Assembly (NCBI GenBank): GCA_033398695.1
Contig: CM065815.1
Location: 102,142,501 to 102,206,500, forward strand
Source: Orobanche coerulescens
Lineage: Eukaryota; Streptophyta; Magnoliopsida; Lamiales; Orobanchaceae
Direction of reading: 5' to 3'
Length of the DNA: 64,000 nucleotides
Part shown: positions 54,414 to 64,000 of the stretch, piece by piece
Layout: each line of letters begins with the position of its first letter
How positions within the stretch are numbered: the first letter of the stretch is position 1
The notes under the pieces: generated by a model
Seen by the model: the letters and a program-made list of their open reading frames with translations, nothing else
What the model was told of the DNA's origin: nothing
Database searches by the model: none
Made by a program: the position numbers and the translations under genes

Positions 54414-57400
54414 TTCCCTCCTTCTTTGAAAGGAATTGACCTCAATTCCGTAATGCCATCGTCGTCAAGGTAGGGCGAGAGATCACCTACGTTGAAAGTC
54501 GCGTGTACTCCGTATTCGCCCGGAAGTTCGACTTTGTATGCGTTGTCGTTCACTTTTTCCACAATTTTGTACGGACCCTCGGCTCTCGGCATCAATTTGT
54601 TCTTCCGTTTGCTTGGGAATCTTTCTTTTCTCAAATGTATCCAAACTAAGTCGCCAACATCAAATAACCTCGCTTTTTTATTTTTGTTCGACTTCCGTTT
54701 GTAAATTTCATTCACTTCTTTAATCCGTTCCCGTATCTTTTCATGTAACTTCATCATTGATTTGAGTTTTGCTTCGGCGTCTTTGTGAACCAATTCGTTG
54801 CTCGGCAAGGGAATCAAGTCCAATGGCAAGTGCGGATTTAATCCGTATACCACTTCAAAAGGTGAATGGGCCGTGGCATAACCGGGTGATCGGTTGTATG
54901 CGAATTCCGCATGAGCAAGTTTAACGTCCCAATCCTTCTGTGTCTTATTTACCAACCCTCGCAATAATGCTCCCAAGGTTCGATTAGTTACCTCGGTCTG
55001 TCCGGTTTGCGGGTGATGTGAAGTCTTGAATAGGAGTTTAGTACCTACTTTCCTCCATAAAGTATTCCGTATAACTCAGAAATTTGGAATCTCGATCCGA
55101 CACGATAGTTTTGGAACTCCGTGCAAACGAACTACTTCCTAAGTACAAGTCCGCCACATTGCTTGCATCATCGGTTTTGTGGCACGCGATAAAGTGAGCC
55201 ATTTTCGAAAAACGGTCGACGACCACCATGATCGAGTCCTTGCCTCGTTGAGTACGAGGTAAAGCCACAATAAAATCCATCGAGACATCCTCCCACGGTC
55301 GTAACGGTATTGGCAACGGCATGTATGTACTCGACTTGAACGAACTTTTCATCATGTGACAAGTTACGCATTTGCTCACGATTGTGCTTACGTCACCATA
55401 CATCTTCGGCCAAAAGAAATGTTCTTTTAGCACCTCTACAGTCTTGGTCGAGCCGAAATGACCGGCTAGTCCTCCTCCGTGCGCCTCCCGAACCAGCAAT
55501 TCCCGAATTGTATGTCTCGGCACACATAATTTATTTCCCTTGAAAAGAAAGCCATCCTAGAAACAAATTCCTCAGACGGGGCCGTTTTACAACGGTTAAA
55601 AATTTCCCCGAAGTCCAAATCGTCGTTGTAATGATCTTTCAAAGTCTCGAACCCCAACAAACGAACATCTAGCATCGACAGTAAGGCATACTGTCTTGAT
55701 AGTGCATCCGCCACTACATTACTCTTCCCGTCTTTGTACTTGGAGGAAAAGTGAAAAGATTGTAAAAATTCCACCCATTTTGCATGTCTCGGGCTTAGCT
55801 TACTCTGTCCGTTGATGTATTTCAACGACTCGTGATCCGAATGCAGCACGAAATGTTTCGAACGTAGATAATGACTCCAATGATCGAGTGCTCTTACGAT
55901 AGCATAGAACTCCTTGTCGTAAGTACAATAATTCACTCGGGCGCCACTTAACTTCTCCGAAAAATAGGCGATGGGACGGCCTCTTTGAATAAGCACTGCC
56001 CCGATTCCAACTCCGCTAGCGTCGCATTCTACCTCAAACGGTTGTGAAAAATCGGGTAACATCAAAATCGGCGCTTCACATAATTTTCCCTTTAAATTTT
56101 CAAAAGCCTTTTGGGCCGCCTCATTCCATGCAAAGGTTCCCCTTTTCAGACACTCCGTGATCGGACTGGAGATAGTGCTAAAGTCCCGTATGAATCGTCG
56201 GTAAAAAGAAGCGAGACCATGAAATGACCGGACCTCCGTGATTGTCCTTGGGGTCGGCCACGACTTGATTGCCGCGATCTTCTCTTGGTCGACCGAAACT
56301 CCGTCTTTCGAAACTACATAGCCGAGAAAGACAAGACTCTCGACTAGAAAAGTACACTTCTCCCGTTTTCCATAAAGTTTTTGTTCCCTTAGCGTCACAA
56401 ATACGTACCGCAAATGTTCGAGATGTTCCTCTACGGACCGACTGTAGATCAAAATGTCGTCTAAGTACACGACAACAAACTTTCCCAAGAAAGGTTTAAG
56501 AACCTCGTTCATCAACCTCATAAAAGTGCTCGGGGCGTTGGTGAGACCGAATGGCATCACAACCCATTCGTAAAGTCCATTCTTTGTTTTAAACGCCGTT
56601 TTCCATTCATCTCCCTCTCGCATGCGGATTTGATGGTATCCGCTTCGTAAATCAACTTTGGAAAATATAACCGAGCCATGTAACTCGTCCGACATGTCGT
56701 CTAGTCTCGGGATGGGAAACCGATACTTGACGGTGATGTTATTCACGGCTCTATCACAATACACATTCGCCATGTTCCGTCTTTTTTGGTACAAGTAGAA
56801 TCGAACCGCACACGGACTTAAACTTTCTCGGACATATCCGTGATTCATGAGTTCATCAATTTGACGTTGTAGTTCTTTGGTTTCTTGGGATTACAACGAT
56901 ACGCCGCTTTGTTCGGTAATGGAGCTCGGTATAAGATCAATGGTGTTCAATCCCGCGGATAGGTGGTAATCCTACCGCAAGTCTTCGAAATACGTCCAAA
57001 ACTCGTGTAATAGTGCGTCTATCTCTTCCTCATGTTGCGATTTGGTGGCAAGATTTCGGACCTCTTTGATCATCATCAAATAAACACGTTCGCCATCGTC
57101 AATGGCGTGTTCGACTTCTTTCTCGTTTGCAAACATCGTAAGTTTCGGTCCTTCGACTTTTTCGAACTCATCGTCCGGATAGCTTGAGGTGACATAGGTT
57201 TAAGAACAATTTTTTACCTTTGTCACGTAACTCATACTCATTACTCCTCCTCGATGTAGTACGTCCCGATCAAATAACCAAGGTCTTCCTAATAACACGT
57301 GACATGCGTCCATCGGTAGTACATCGCATGTAATATCATCGCCATACGAACCCATGGTGAGTCCGACCTTCACTTGCCTTGATACTTTCACTTTGTTTCC

Positions 57401-58597
57401 ATCATCGAGCCAATGGAGTGCATACGGCTTAGGATGGGCCGTGGTGATCAAACCGAGTTTTGAGACCATCTCGCTTGATGCCACGTTTGTACAACTTCCA
57501 CCGTCAATGATCAAGCTACACCACTTATCTCCGACACGACACTTCGTGTGGAAGATTTGGTCTCGTTGTTCTTCGTCACTGGGGGCGGCCTTCGTTTGTA
57601 ACATGCGAAGGACGAGGTTCGTGTCATAGTTCGGGGCATCGTATGCCTCGCATTCTTCTTCTTCTTCGTCAGCTTCTAAGTTAAAAACGTCTCCAACTCT
57701 TTCTTCTTCGGCTAGTAATTCCTCTCGGGCGGCTATGGCTTCCCGTAACGTCACAATCCTCCGATTTGGACATGCACTTTGATAGTGTCCAAATCCTTGA
57801 CATTTGAAACACCGGACTTTAGATAAGCTTGTTTCTTTTGGTGTGATAGGAGTTTTTGGAATGGTAGTAACGGGCTGGCTTGTGGTGACAGGTTTTGGAA
57901 ACGAGCTAGAACTCGCGCCAAAGTTGGTATTTCCGTATTTAGGTGGGAATTCGGGTTTAGAGAGTTTTGTTTTGTTTTGATTTTCCAACTTTATGCAAAG
58001 TCCGCATAAAGTATCAAAGTCGGAATAGGGGTAGAGTTCTACGGAGTTAGCAATATTTTTGTTCAAACCTCGTAGGAAACGGGACATCCGCAATTCTTCG
58101 CTTTCTTCAAGTTCTCCCATCAAGGATAAGTTTTCAAACTCCTCGATATACTCCTCGACACTTAGTTTTCCTTGCGTGAGTTCAGAAATTTTTCGATACA
58201 AGCTTAACTTGTGAGTAGTCGGGACATATCTCTTTCGTAGTTTCTTTTTTAGAGAATCCCACGAACGTATCTTCTCCTTTACGGCACGAACTCTTTGTGT
58301 CTTCATTCGCTCAAACCAAAGGGAAGCTCCCTTTCCAAGTTTGAGGATCGCATACTTGCAACGTACCTCGTCATTGAGATCCTTGAACTCAAACATTCGT
58401 TCAATTTTTCTTTCCCACTCCAAATAAACCTCGGGATCGGTGCCGCCTACGAACTCCGGGAGTTCGCTTGTCTTGTATTCATCAGCATGTCGTGGTGCAT
58501 GCATGGTGTCGTATCCTCGTCGTGCTTGGATTCTGGGCTCCGGTAAGCCACGAAGAACGTCACGTAGTTGTGCCACTTCTTCATCGGTGAATGCCAT
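54269..58597 (-). pseudogene. Element P gag-pol
   Basis: Gag ATG at 58597. Gag, knuckle [14 protein letters not shown], protease [10 protein letters not shown] and linker are open to a one-base loss near 57249 (cctcctcgatg for cctccctcgatg). 56848-57200 is broken several times. RT and RNase H ([24 protein letters not shown]) are open from 56848 to 55560. A shift near 55558 follows, then the integrase finger and core in 55523-55038 and its end in 54976-54269. The RT start is damaged at 56741-56760 and the core at 55063-55083. Confidence 0.82.
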
Positions 58598-58648
58598 CTT
58601 CTTGAGTAACGTCGAGAACTGTGAGACAAATGGCTCTGATACCACTTA

Positions 58649-59559
58649 TGATACGAATTACGTAAGTAATGCGTATAAAACACAACGGAAGATTATCACG
58701 TTTACAATATGGATCAAAATTACAAAGGTGATGGACGAATTTAATGGGATTCGGCCGTGATATAGTATGATGTACGGAGTTTGATGTGTTTTATCGAACT
58801 AGACCTATAACTCGATAAAAAGGTAATCTCTTCCCAAGACCTTTTGAGAATTGATCAAGTTAAAATCTCGAGACGCGTCGAAATAATAACTAAAGTTTGT
58901 TGAACTCGTTCAACGTATATTTCAAAGGAAATACAAGGTTTATTATGATTCAAGATATGTTACAATCATCAAATGGACTACTATATATAGTAGTTTACAA
59001 GGATAATGATACAAAAACAACAAGAAAAAAACGAAACACCAAGCTTCCTTATGTCTTCGGCCGAGATGTGGTGTGGGGAAGGAGAGATCTTGGACAATCT
59101 TCAAGCATCTTGGACTTATTGCATATGATTTTGACTTGTAGAAAAAGATTTGATGGAAGTCTTCATCAAGGGGAAATTTCGGCCGATCTTGTGGGAGACT
59201 TGATGATTTATGTAGGACATGATATCTTTCATGGATTTTGGACTAGATAAGATATGGAGGTGGGGACTTTGTTTGTTGTCTTTGGCCGATTTTCAAAGAT
59301 GGTGGGGAAGGAGGTGATCTTCACTTATCTTGTGAAAGATATGAAGACAAAGGGTCCCTTTCAAGCATGTTTTGGCCGATCTTCATGCTTTTGGACCGAT
59401 CTCGTCGTCAAGTTTTACGTTACTCCGGTTAACAACGTAACTCCAATTCGCGTATTCTTTTCTCCCAAGTAGAACGATGCATGGCCATGCGAATTTGCAT
59501 CGTCGTGGATGTCGATTTTTATTGGAGCTTCTTCGATTGGAATATTAGATATCGTATCA
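58649..59559 (-). repeat. 5' LTR of element P
   Basis: 911 bp, TATA palindrome 58977-58994. Two differences from the left LTR (acttgtag for acatgtag near 59134; gtgatcttc for gtgaccttc near 59316). Confidence 0.92.
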
Positions 59560-59564
59560 GTTGG

Positions 59565-60963
59565 GGTTCGAGACTTTGAAGGATCATTACAGTGACGATT
59601 TGGACTTCGGGGAAATTTTTACCCATTGTAAAACGGGCCCGTACGAAGAATTTGTTTTACAGGATGGCTTTCTTTTCAAGGGAAATAAATTATGTGTGCC
59701 GAGACATACAATTCGGGAATTGCTAGTTCGGGAGGCGCACGGAGGAGGACTAGCCGGTCATTTCGGCACGGCTAAGACCGTAGAGGTGCTAAAAGAGCAT
59801 TTCTTTTGGCCAAAGATGTATGGTGACGTAAGCACAATCGTGAGTAAATGCGTCACTTGTCACATGATGAAAAGTTCGTTCAAGCCAAGTACATACATGC
59901 CGTTGCCAATACCGTTACGACCATGGGAGGATGTCTCGATGGATTTTATTGTGGCTTTACCTCGTACTCAACGAGGCAAAGACTCGATCATGGTGGTCGT
60001 CGACCATTTTTCGAAAATGGCTCACTATAGCATGCCACAAAACCGATGATGCAAGCAATGTGGCGGACTTGTACTTCCGGGAAGTAGTTCGTTTACACGG
60101 AGTTCCAAAAACTATCGTGTCGGATCGAGATTCTAAATTTCTGAGTTACTTCTGGAATACTTTATGGAGAAAAGTGGGTACTAAACTCCTATTCAGTACT
60201 TCACATCACCCACAAACCGATGGACAGACCGAGGTGACTAATCGAACCTTGGGAGCATTATTGCGAGGATTGGTGAATAAAACACAAAAGGATTGGGACG
60301 TTAAACTTGCACATGCGGAATTCGCATACAACCGATCACCCGGCTTCGCCACGGCCCATTCACCTTTTGAAGTAGTATACGGAATAAATCCGCACATGCC
60401 ATTGGATTTGATTCCATTGCCGAGCGACGAATTGGTTCACAAAGACGCAGAATCAAAAGTCCAGTCAATGATGAAGTTACATGAAAAAGTACGAGAGCGG
60501 ATTAAAGAAGTGAATGAAATTTACAAACGGAAGTCGAACAAAAATAAAAAAGCGAGATTATTTGATGTTGGCGACTTAGTTTGGATACATTTGAGAAAAG
60601 AACGATTCCCAAGCAAACGCAAGAACAAATTAATGCCGAGAGCCGAAGGGCCGTACAAAATTGTGGGAAAAGTGAACGACAAACGCCTACAAAGTAGAAC
60701 TTCCGGGCGATTACGGAGTACACGCGACATTCAACGTAGGTGATCTCTCGCCTTACCTTGACGACGATGGCATTACGGAATTGAGGTCAATTCCTTTCAA
60801 AGAAGGAGGGAATGATACGATACCTAATATTCCAATCGAAGAAGCTCCAATAAAAATCGACATCCACGACGATACAAATTCGCATGGTCATGCATCATTA
60901 TACGTGGGAGAAAAGAACACGCGGATTGGAGTTACGTTGTTAATCGGAACCGGAGTAACGTAA
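59565..60963 (+). pseudogene. Element F integrase (part 2), two frameshifts
   Basis: Resumes [19 protein letters not shown] in frame with part 1. The finger (HGGGLAGHF to CVTC) is at about 59730-59865. Core residues lie in MDFIVALP (59938), VSDRDSKF (60117) and EVTNRTLG (60230). Two bases are lost near 60026, in [10 protein letters not shown], which shifts the frame before the second core residue. An extra A near 60682 shifts it again before the last domain. The tail from 60781 to the TAA at 60963 is LTR-encoded and ends YVGEKNTRIGVTLL (L to V in the motif). Two single events separate F from a full-length pol. Confidence 0.85.
60799..60812 (+). other. Polypurine tract of element F
   Basis: AAAGAAGGAGGGAA immediately before the LTR start at 60813. 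It encodes part of FKEGGN. Confidence 0.85.
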
Positions 60964-61661
60964 AACTCGACGACGGAATCGGTCCGAAAGCATGAAAATT
61001 CGGCCATATCATGCTTGAAAGGGACTCATGATTTGTCAATATGCATGAAGATATTTCTCCTTCCCCACCTCACTACAAAATCGGCCCAAGCATAAGATTT
61101 GATGAAGACTTTCATCAAATATCTTCTTCATGTCACCATCACCATAATAAGTCCAAGATTCATCAAAGATTGTATCATGTCATAATCACCTAATAAAACC
61201 AAGAAGCTTGGTATCTACTCCTTGGATATTTCGGCCGAATGGTAACAAGATAGGAAGCTTCATTTTCTTGTTTTGTTGTATTTTCTTATAGTTGGAAACT
61301 ACTATATATAGTAGTACTTGTTGTATTTGTAATCATCTTGAATATTAATAAACCTTGTATTTCTTTGAAATATACGTTGAACGAGTTCAACAAAACTTTA
61401 GTTATTATTTCGACGCGTCTCGAATTATAACTTGATCGATTCTCAATAGGTCTTGAGGAGAGATTATCTTTATCGAGTTATAGGTCTAATTCGGTAAAAC
61501 ACATTCAAACCCATACACTATCCTACATCACGGCCGAAAACCGTATAAATTTCGGTCACCACCTTGTACTTTTGGTTGATACTTTGATACTTTTCCAAAC
61601 ATAATAATCTTCCGTTGTATTTCATACGCATTACGTACACTTACATACGTAATTCGTATCA
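60813..61661 (+). repeat. 3' LTR of element F
   Basis: 849 bp, TATA palindrome 61298-61315. One difference from the 5' LTR was seen (tacgtggga for tacttggga, near 60904). Confidence 0.93.
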
Positions 61662-61666
61662 CCATG

Positions 61667-62587
61667 GAGAGTGGTGAGCGTGTTTACATGCTGGTGATAA
61701 AGGAGACTCGAGATGATTTCATGGTAACGAAGAACGAGGATACAGTGGCCGACTTATTACATGAGTTCGTGGATGTCTTCCCTGAAGAATTACCATTAGG
61801 TTTGCCGCCAATTCATGGAATTGAGCATCAAATCGACCTTATACCAGGAGCACCTCTTCCGAATAAAGCTGCCTATAGGTGTAATCCCGAGGAAACGAAG
61901 GAACTTCAGAAGCAGATTGAAGAACTAATGAGCCACGGGTATGTTCGAGAAAGTTTAAGTCCATGTGCGGTTCCGGTCCTGCTTGTTCCTAAGAAGGATG
62001 GGTCTTGGCGGATGTGTATCGATAGCCGGGCCATAAATAACATAACGATTAAGTATCGATTCCCGATACCAAGGCTTGATGATATGTTGGACGAGCTGCA
62101 TGGCTCGGTGGTCTTTTCTAAAATTGATTTGCGAAGTGGCTATCACCAGATTCGTATGCGGGAGGGAGATGAATGGAAGACGACTTTCAAAACTAAGCAT
62201 GGGCTGTATGAGTGGACCATCATGCCGTTTGGACTAACGAATGCCCCGCGTACTTTCATGCGTTTGATGAACGAAGTACTTAAGTCATTTTTGGTCAGAT
62301 TTGTGGTTGTTTATTTGGATGATATTTTAGTTTATAGCCAGTCGGTGGAAGAGCATCTCGGACATATACGACAAGTATTCGAGACTCTTAGGTCTCAAAG
62401 GCTTTATGGAAAGAAAGAAAAGTGTGCGTTTCTCGTCGAGAGTATAACTTTTCTTGGCTATGTTGTTTCGAAGGAAGGAGTGTCAGTTGATCAGGGTAAA
62501 ATTGAAGCTATTAATTCGTGGCCTGCTCCTAAAACCGTAACTGAAGTTAGATCATTCCACGGTCTTGCCTCTTTTTATCGGAGGTTT
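61667..62587 (+). CDS. Element E' reverse transcriptase (part 3)
   Basis: About 307 codons open from [18 protein letters not shown]. The RT is complete from the linker ([20 protein letters not shown]) through [29 protein letters not shown] and YLDDILVYS to [15 protein letters not shown], where G inserted. No lesion is visible. The linker differs from that of F ([18 protein letters not shown] for [16 protein letters not shown]), which marks the E family. Confidence 0.85.
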
Positions 62588-63485
62588 TGATACGATATCT
62601 AATATTCCAGTCGAAGAAACTCCGATAAAAATCGACATCCATGATGATGCAAATTCGCACGGCCATGCATCGTTATACTTAGGAGAAAATGTTAAACGGA
62701 TTGGAGTTACGTTGTTAATCGGAATCGGAGTAACGTAGAATTCGACGACGGATCGGTCCGAAAGCATGGAGATCGGCCGAAACATGCTTGAAAGGGACAC
62801 TTTGTCTTCATATCTTTCACAAAATAAATGAAGATCACCTCCTTCCCCACCATGACACAAACGGCCGAAGCTTGTAGATGGAGTGAAGACTTTCTTCTTC
62901 ATGTCACCATCAAGATATCTTCATCAAATCAACACCAAATTCCCCTAAGTTCGGCCGATTGGAAGCAAGTGCAAGGGAGGATATTTTGTTCTACTTCATG
63001 TCACCATCAAAGACCAAAGATTGCTTCATGTCCCTTTCACCTAATAACACCAAGAGACTTGATATCTCATCCTTGGATTCTCCGAAATGATGTTGCTAGG
63101 AAGTTCGTTTTTTCGTTTTGTTGTATTTTCTTTCGGTTATAAACTACTATATATAGTAGTGTTCGTTGTATTTGTAAATCATCGAGAATCATAATAAACA
63201 TTGTATTTCCTTTGAAATATACGTTGAACGAGTTCGACAAACTTTAGTTATTATTTCGACGAGTCTCGAGATTTTAACTTGATCAATTCTCAAAAGGTCT
63301 TGGGAAGAGATTACCCTTTTATCGAGTTATAGGTCTAGTTCGATAAAAACACACCAAACTCCGTACATCATACTATATCACCGAATCCCATTAAATTCGT
63401 CCATCACCTTTGTAAATTTTGATCCATATTGTAAACTTGTTAATCTTCCGTTGTGTTTATACGCATTACTTACGTAATTGTATCA
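62588..63485 (+). repeat. 5' LTR of element G
   Basis: 898 bp, TATA palindrome 63143-63160. The end is gtaattgtatca, missing a C compared with others. Hairpin 1 has AAGGTC in the loop. Confidence 0.88.
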
Positions 63486-63489
63486 TAAG

Positions 63490-63500
63490 TGGTATCGAGA
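63490..63500 (+). other. Primer binding site of element G
   Basis: TGGTATCGAGA, one base shorter than the family TGGTATCAGAGA. D has the same shortening. Confidence 0.65.
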
Positions 63501-63533
63501 CATTTGTCTCACGCTTCGACATCATCGAAGAAG

Positions 63534-64000
63534 ATGGCATTCACCGATGAAGAAGTAGCACAACTACGTGACGTTCTTCGTGGCTTGCCGAGCCTAATCC
63601 ATGCACGACGAGGACATGACACCATGCATGCACCACGACATGCGGATGAATACAAGACCAAATAACTTCCGGAGTTCGTAGGCGGCACCGATCCCGAGGT
63701 TTATTTGGAGTGGGAAAGAAAAATTGAACGAATGTTTGAGTTCAAGGAACTCAATGACGAGGTACGTTGCAAGTACGCGATTCTCAAACTTGGAAAGGAG
63801 CTTCCCTTTGGTTTGAGCGAATAAAGACGCAAAGAAGTCGTGGAAAAGAGAAGATACGTCGTGGATTCCTAAAAGGAAACTACGAAAAGATATGTTCCGG
63901 CTACACACAAGCTAAGTCTCAGAAAAAATTTCTGACCTCACGCAAGGAAAGCTAAGTGTCGAGGAGTACATCGAGGAGTTCGAAAACTTATCCTTGATGG
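63534..64000 (+). pseudogene. Element G gag, many small deletions
   Basis: ATG at 63534 opens [19 protein letters not shown], then losses occur at about 63590 (ccgagcctaatcc), 63655 (gaccaaataac creates a stop) and 63795, and several more follow. Relics such as [20 protein letters not shown] and YAILKLGK are readable in short frames. Cut by the window end. Confidence 0.78.

Larger units (their letters stand above)
53503..59559 (-). mobile_element. Element P: CRM-like element inserted in F
   Basis: 6057 bp, target duplication GTTGG (53498-53502 and 59560-59564), two 911-bp LTRs with two differences seen. It is therefore a recent insertion, yet its coding carries many small indels, including the RT and integrase changes shared with C, D and N. 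Primer site TGGTATCAGAGC at 58633-58644 (minus). Confidence 0.93.
49644..61661 (+). mobile_element. Element F: most intact autonomous CRM-like element
   Basis: Target duplication CCATG (49639-49643 and 61662-61666). LTRs are 849 bp each with one difference seen, so insertion is recent. Its own length is about 5.96 kb without P. It carries complete gag, protease, RT, RNase H and integrase with two single frameshifts, both right of P. It is the best reference copy in the window and a candidate for recent helper activity of its subfamily. Confidence 0.93.
44505..62587 (+). mobile_element. Element E': second copy of the E family, host of LINE, F and G
   Basis: 5' LTR 44505-45505, primer site 45510, gag-protease 45545-46708 and 49297-49643, RT 61667-62587. 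It is split by a LINE in protease, by F after protease (target CCATG) and by G in RT. The RT fragment and E's RT are nearly alike, so they are copies of one family. The remainder lies right of the window. Confidence 0.87.
62588..64000 (+). mobile_element. Element G: CRM-like element, 5' part only
   Basis: 5' LTR 62588-63485, primer site, broken gag to the window end. Inserted in E' RT. The target is predicted to be GGTTT (62583-62587), with the second copy right of the window followed by attcgagattt. It resembles D most, including the gcg/cttcgacatcat leader changes. Confidence 0.87.

Noticed and set aside
23985..62587. E and E' as halves of one element
   Set aside because: E runs from RT to its 3' LTR on the left, while E' runs from 5' LTR to RT on the right, and both contain the same RT part, so they are two copies.

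Overview
The window is plant nuclear DNA made almost wholly of LTR retrotransposons inserted into one another. No host gene, tRNA, rRNA or satellite array was found. Nearly every element is a Ty3/Gypsy chromovirus-like element, and the CRM (centromeric retrotransposon) clade fits best. Each LTR starts TGATACG and ends CGTATCA. The primer site resembles TGGTATCAGAGC (initiator tRNA-Met). Insertions carry 5-bp target duplications. The polyprotein runs gag, zinc knuckle, protease, RT, RNase H, integrase, and its reading frame passes through the polypurine tract into the 3' LTR. A flowering plant and a pericentromeric or centromeric location are inferences; the species cannot be read from the sequence.

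Labels used here run from left to right. 1-440 is a minus-strand remnant of another gypsy element. A (+, 441-1966) is an integrase end plus 3' LTR. B (-, 1967-23858) is interrupted by C (-, 5431-15448, itself holding M, +, 9133-12829) and by D (-, 17684-23783). H (23859-23984) is an LTR end. E (+, 23985-33504) is interrupted by N (-, 26014-32085). K (-, 33505-43425) is a Tat/Retand-type gag element interrupted by I (-, 34083-38383). L (+, 43426-44505) is the integrase tail and 3' LTR of the oldest host. The order of insertion read from the junctions is L > K > E > H > B > C > M, seven levels.

The right third is a second nest. E' (+, from 44505) is interrupted by an L1-type LINE (46709-49280), by F (+, 49644-61661, the most intact autonomous copy, itself holding P, -, 53503-59559) and by G (+, 62588 to the window end). 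Seven insertions show both 5-bp duplications: AGGTC (C), TCATC (M), TCATG (D), CTTAC (N), AGCCG (I), CCATG (F) and GTTGG (P). The LINE has a 16-bp duplication.

Two kinds of element coexist. A, B, C, D, E, E', F, G, N and P derive from autonomous gag-pol elements, most with frameshifts or nonsense codons. M and I lack RT, RNase H and integrase. They carry instead a shared acidic module of about 176 residues, roughly 79% identical by eye count, which I do not recognise. The families share two LTR signals: twin hairpins with the same six-base loop, kept by compensating base changes, and a conserved LTR-encoded polyprotein tail. This is what one would expect if the defective elements are copied in trans by the autonomous ones. 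K has a spliced antisense coiled-coil ORF. L and I have palindrome-rich LTR repeats.
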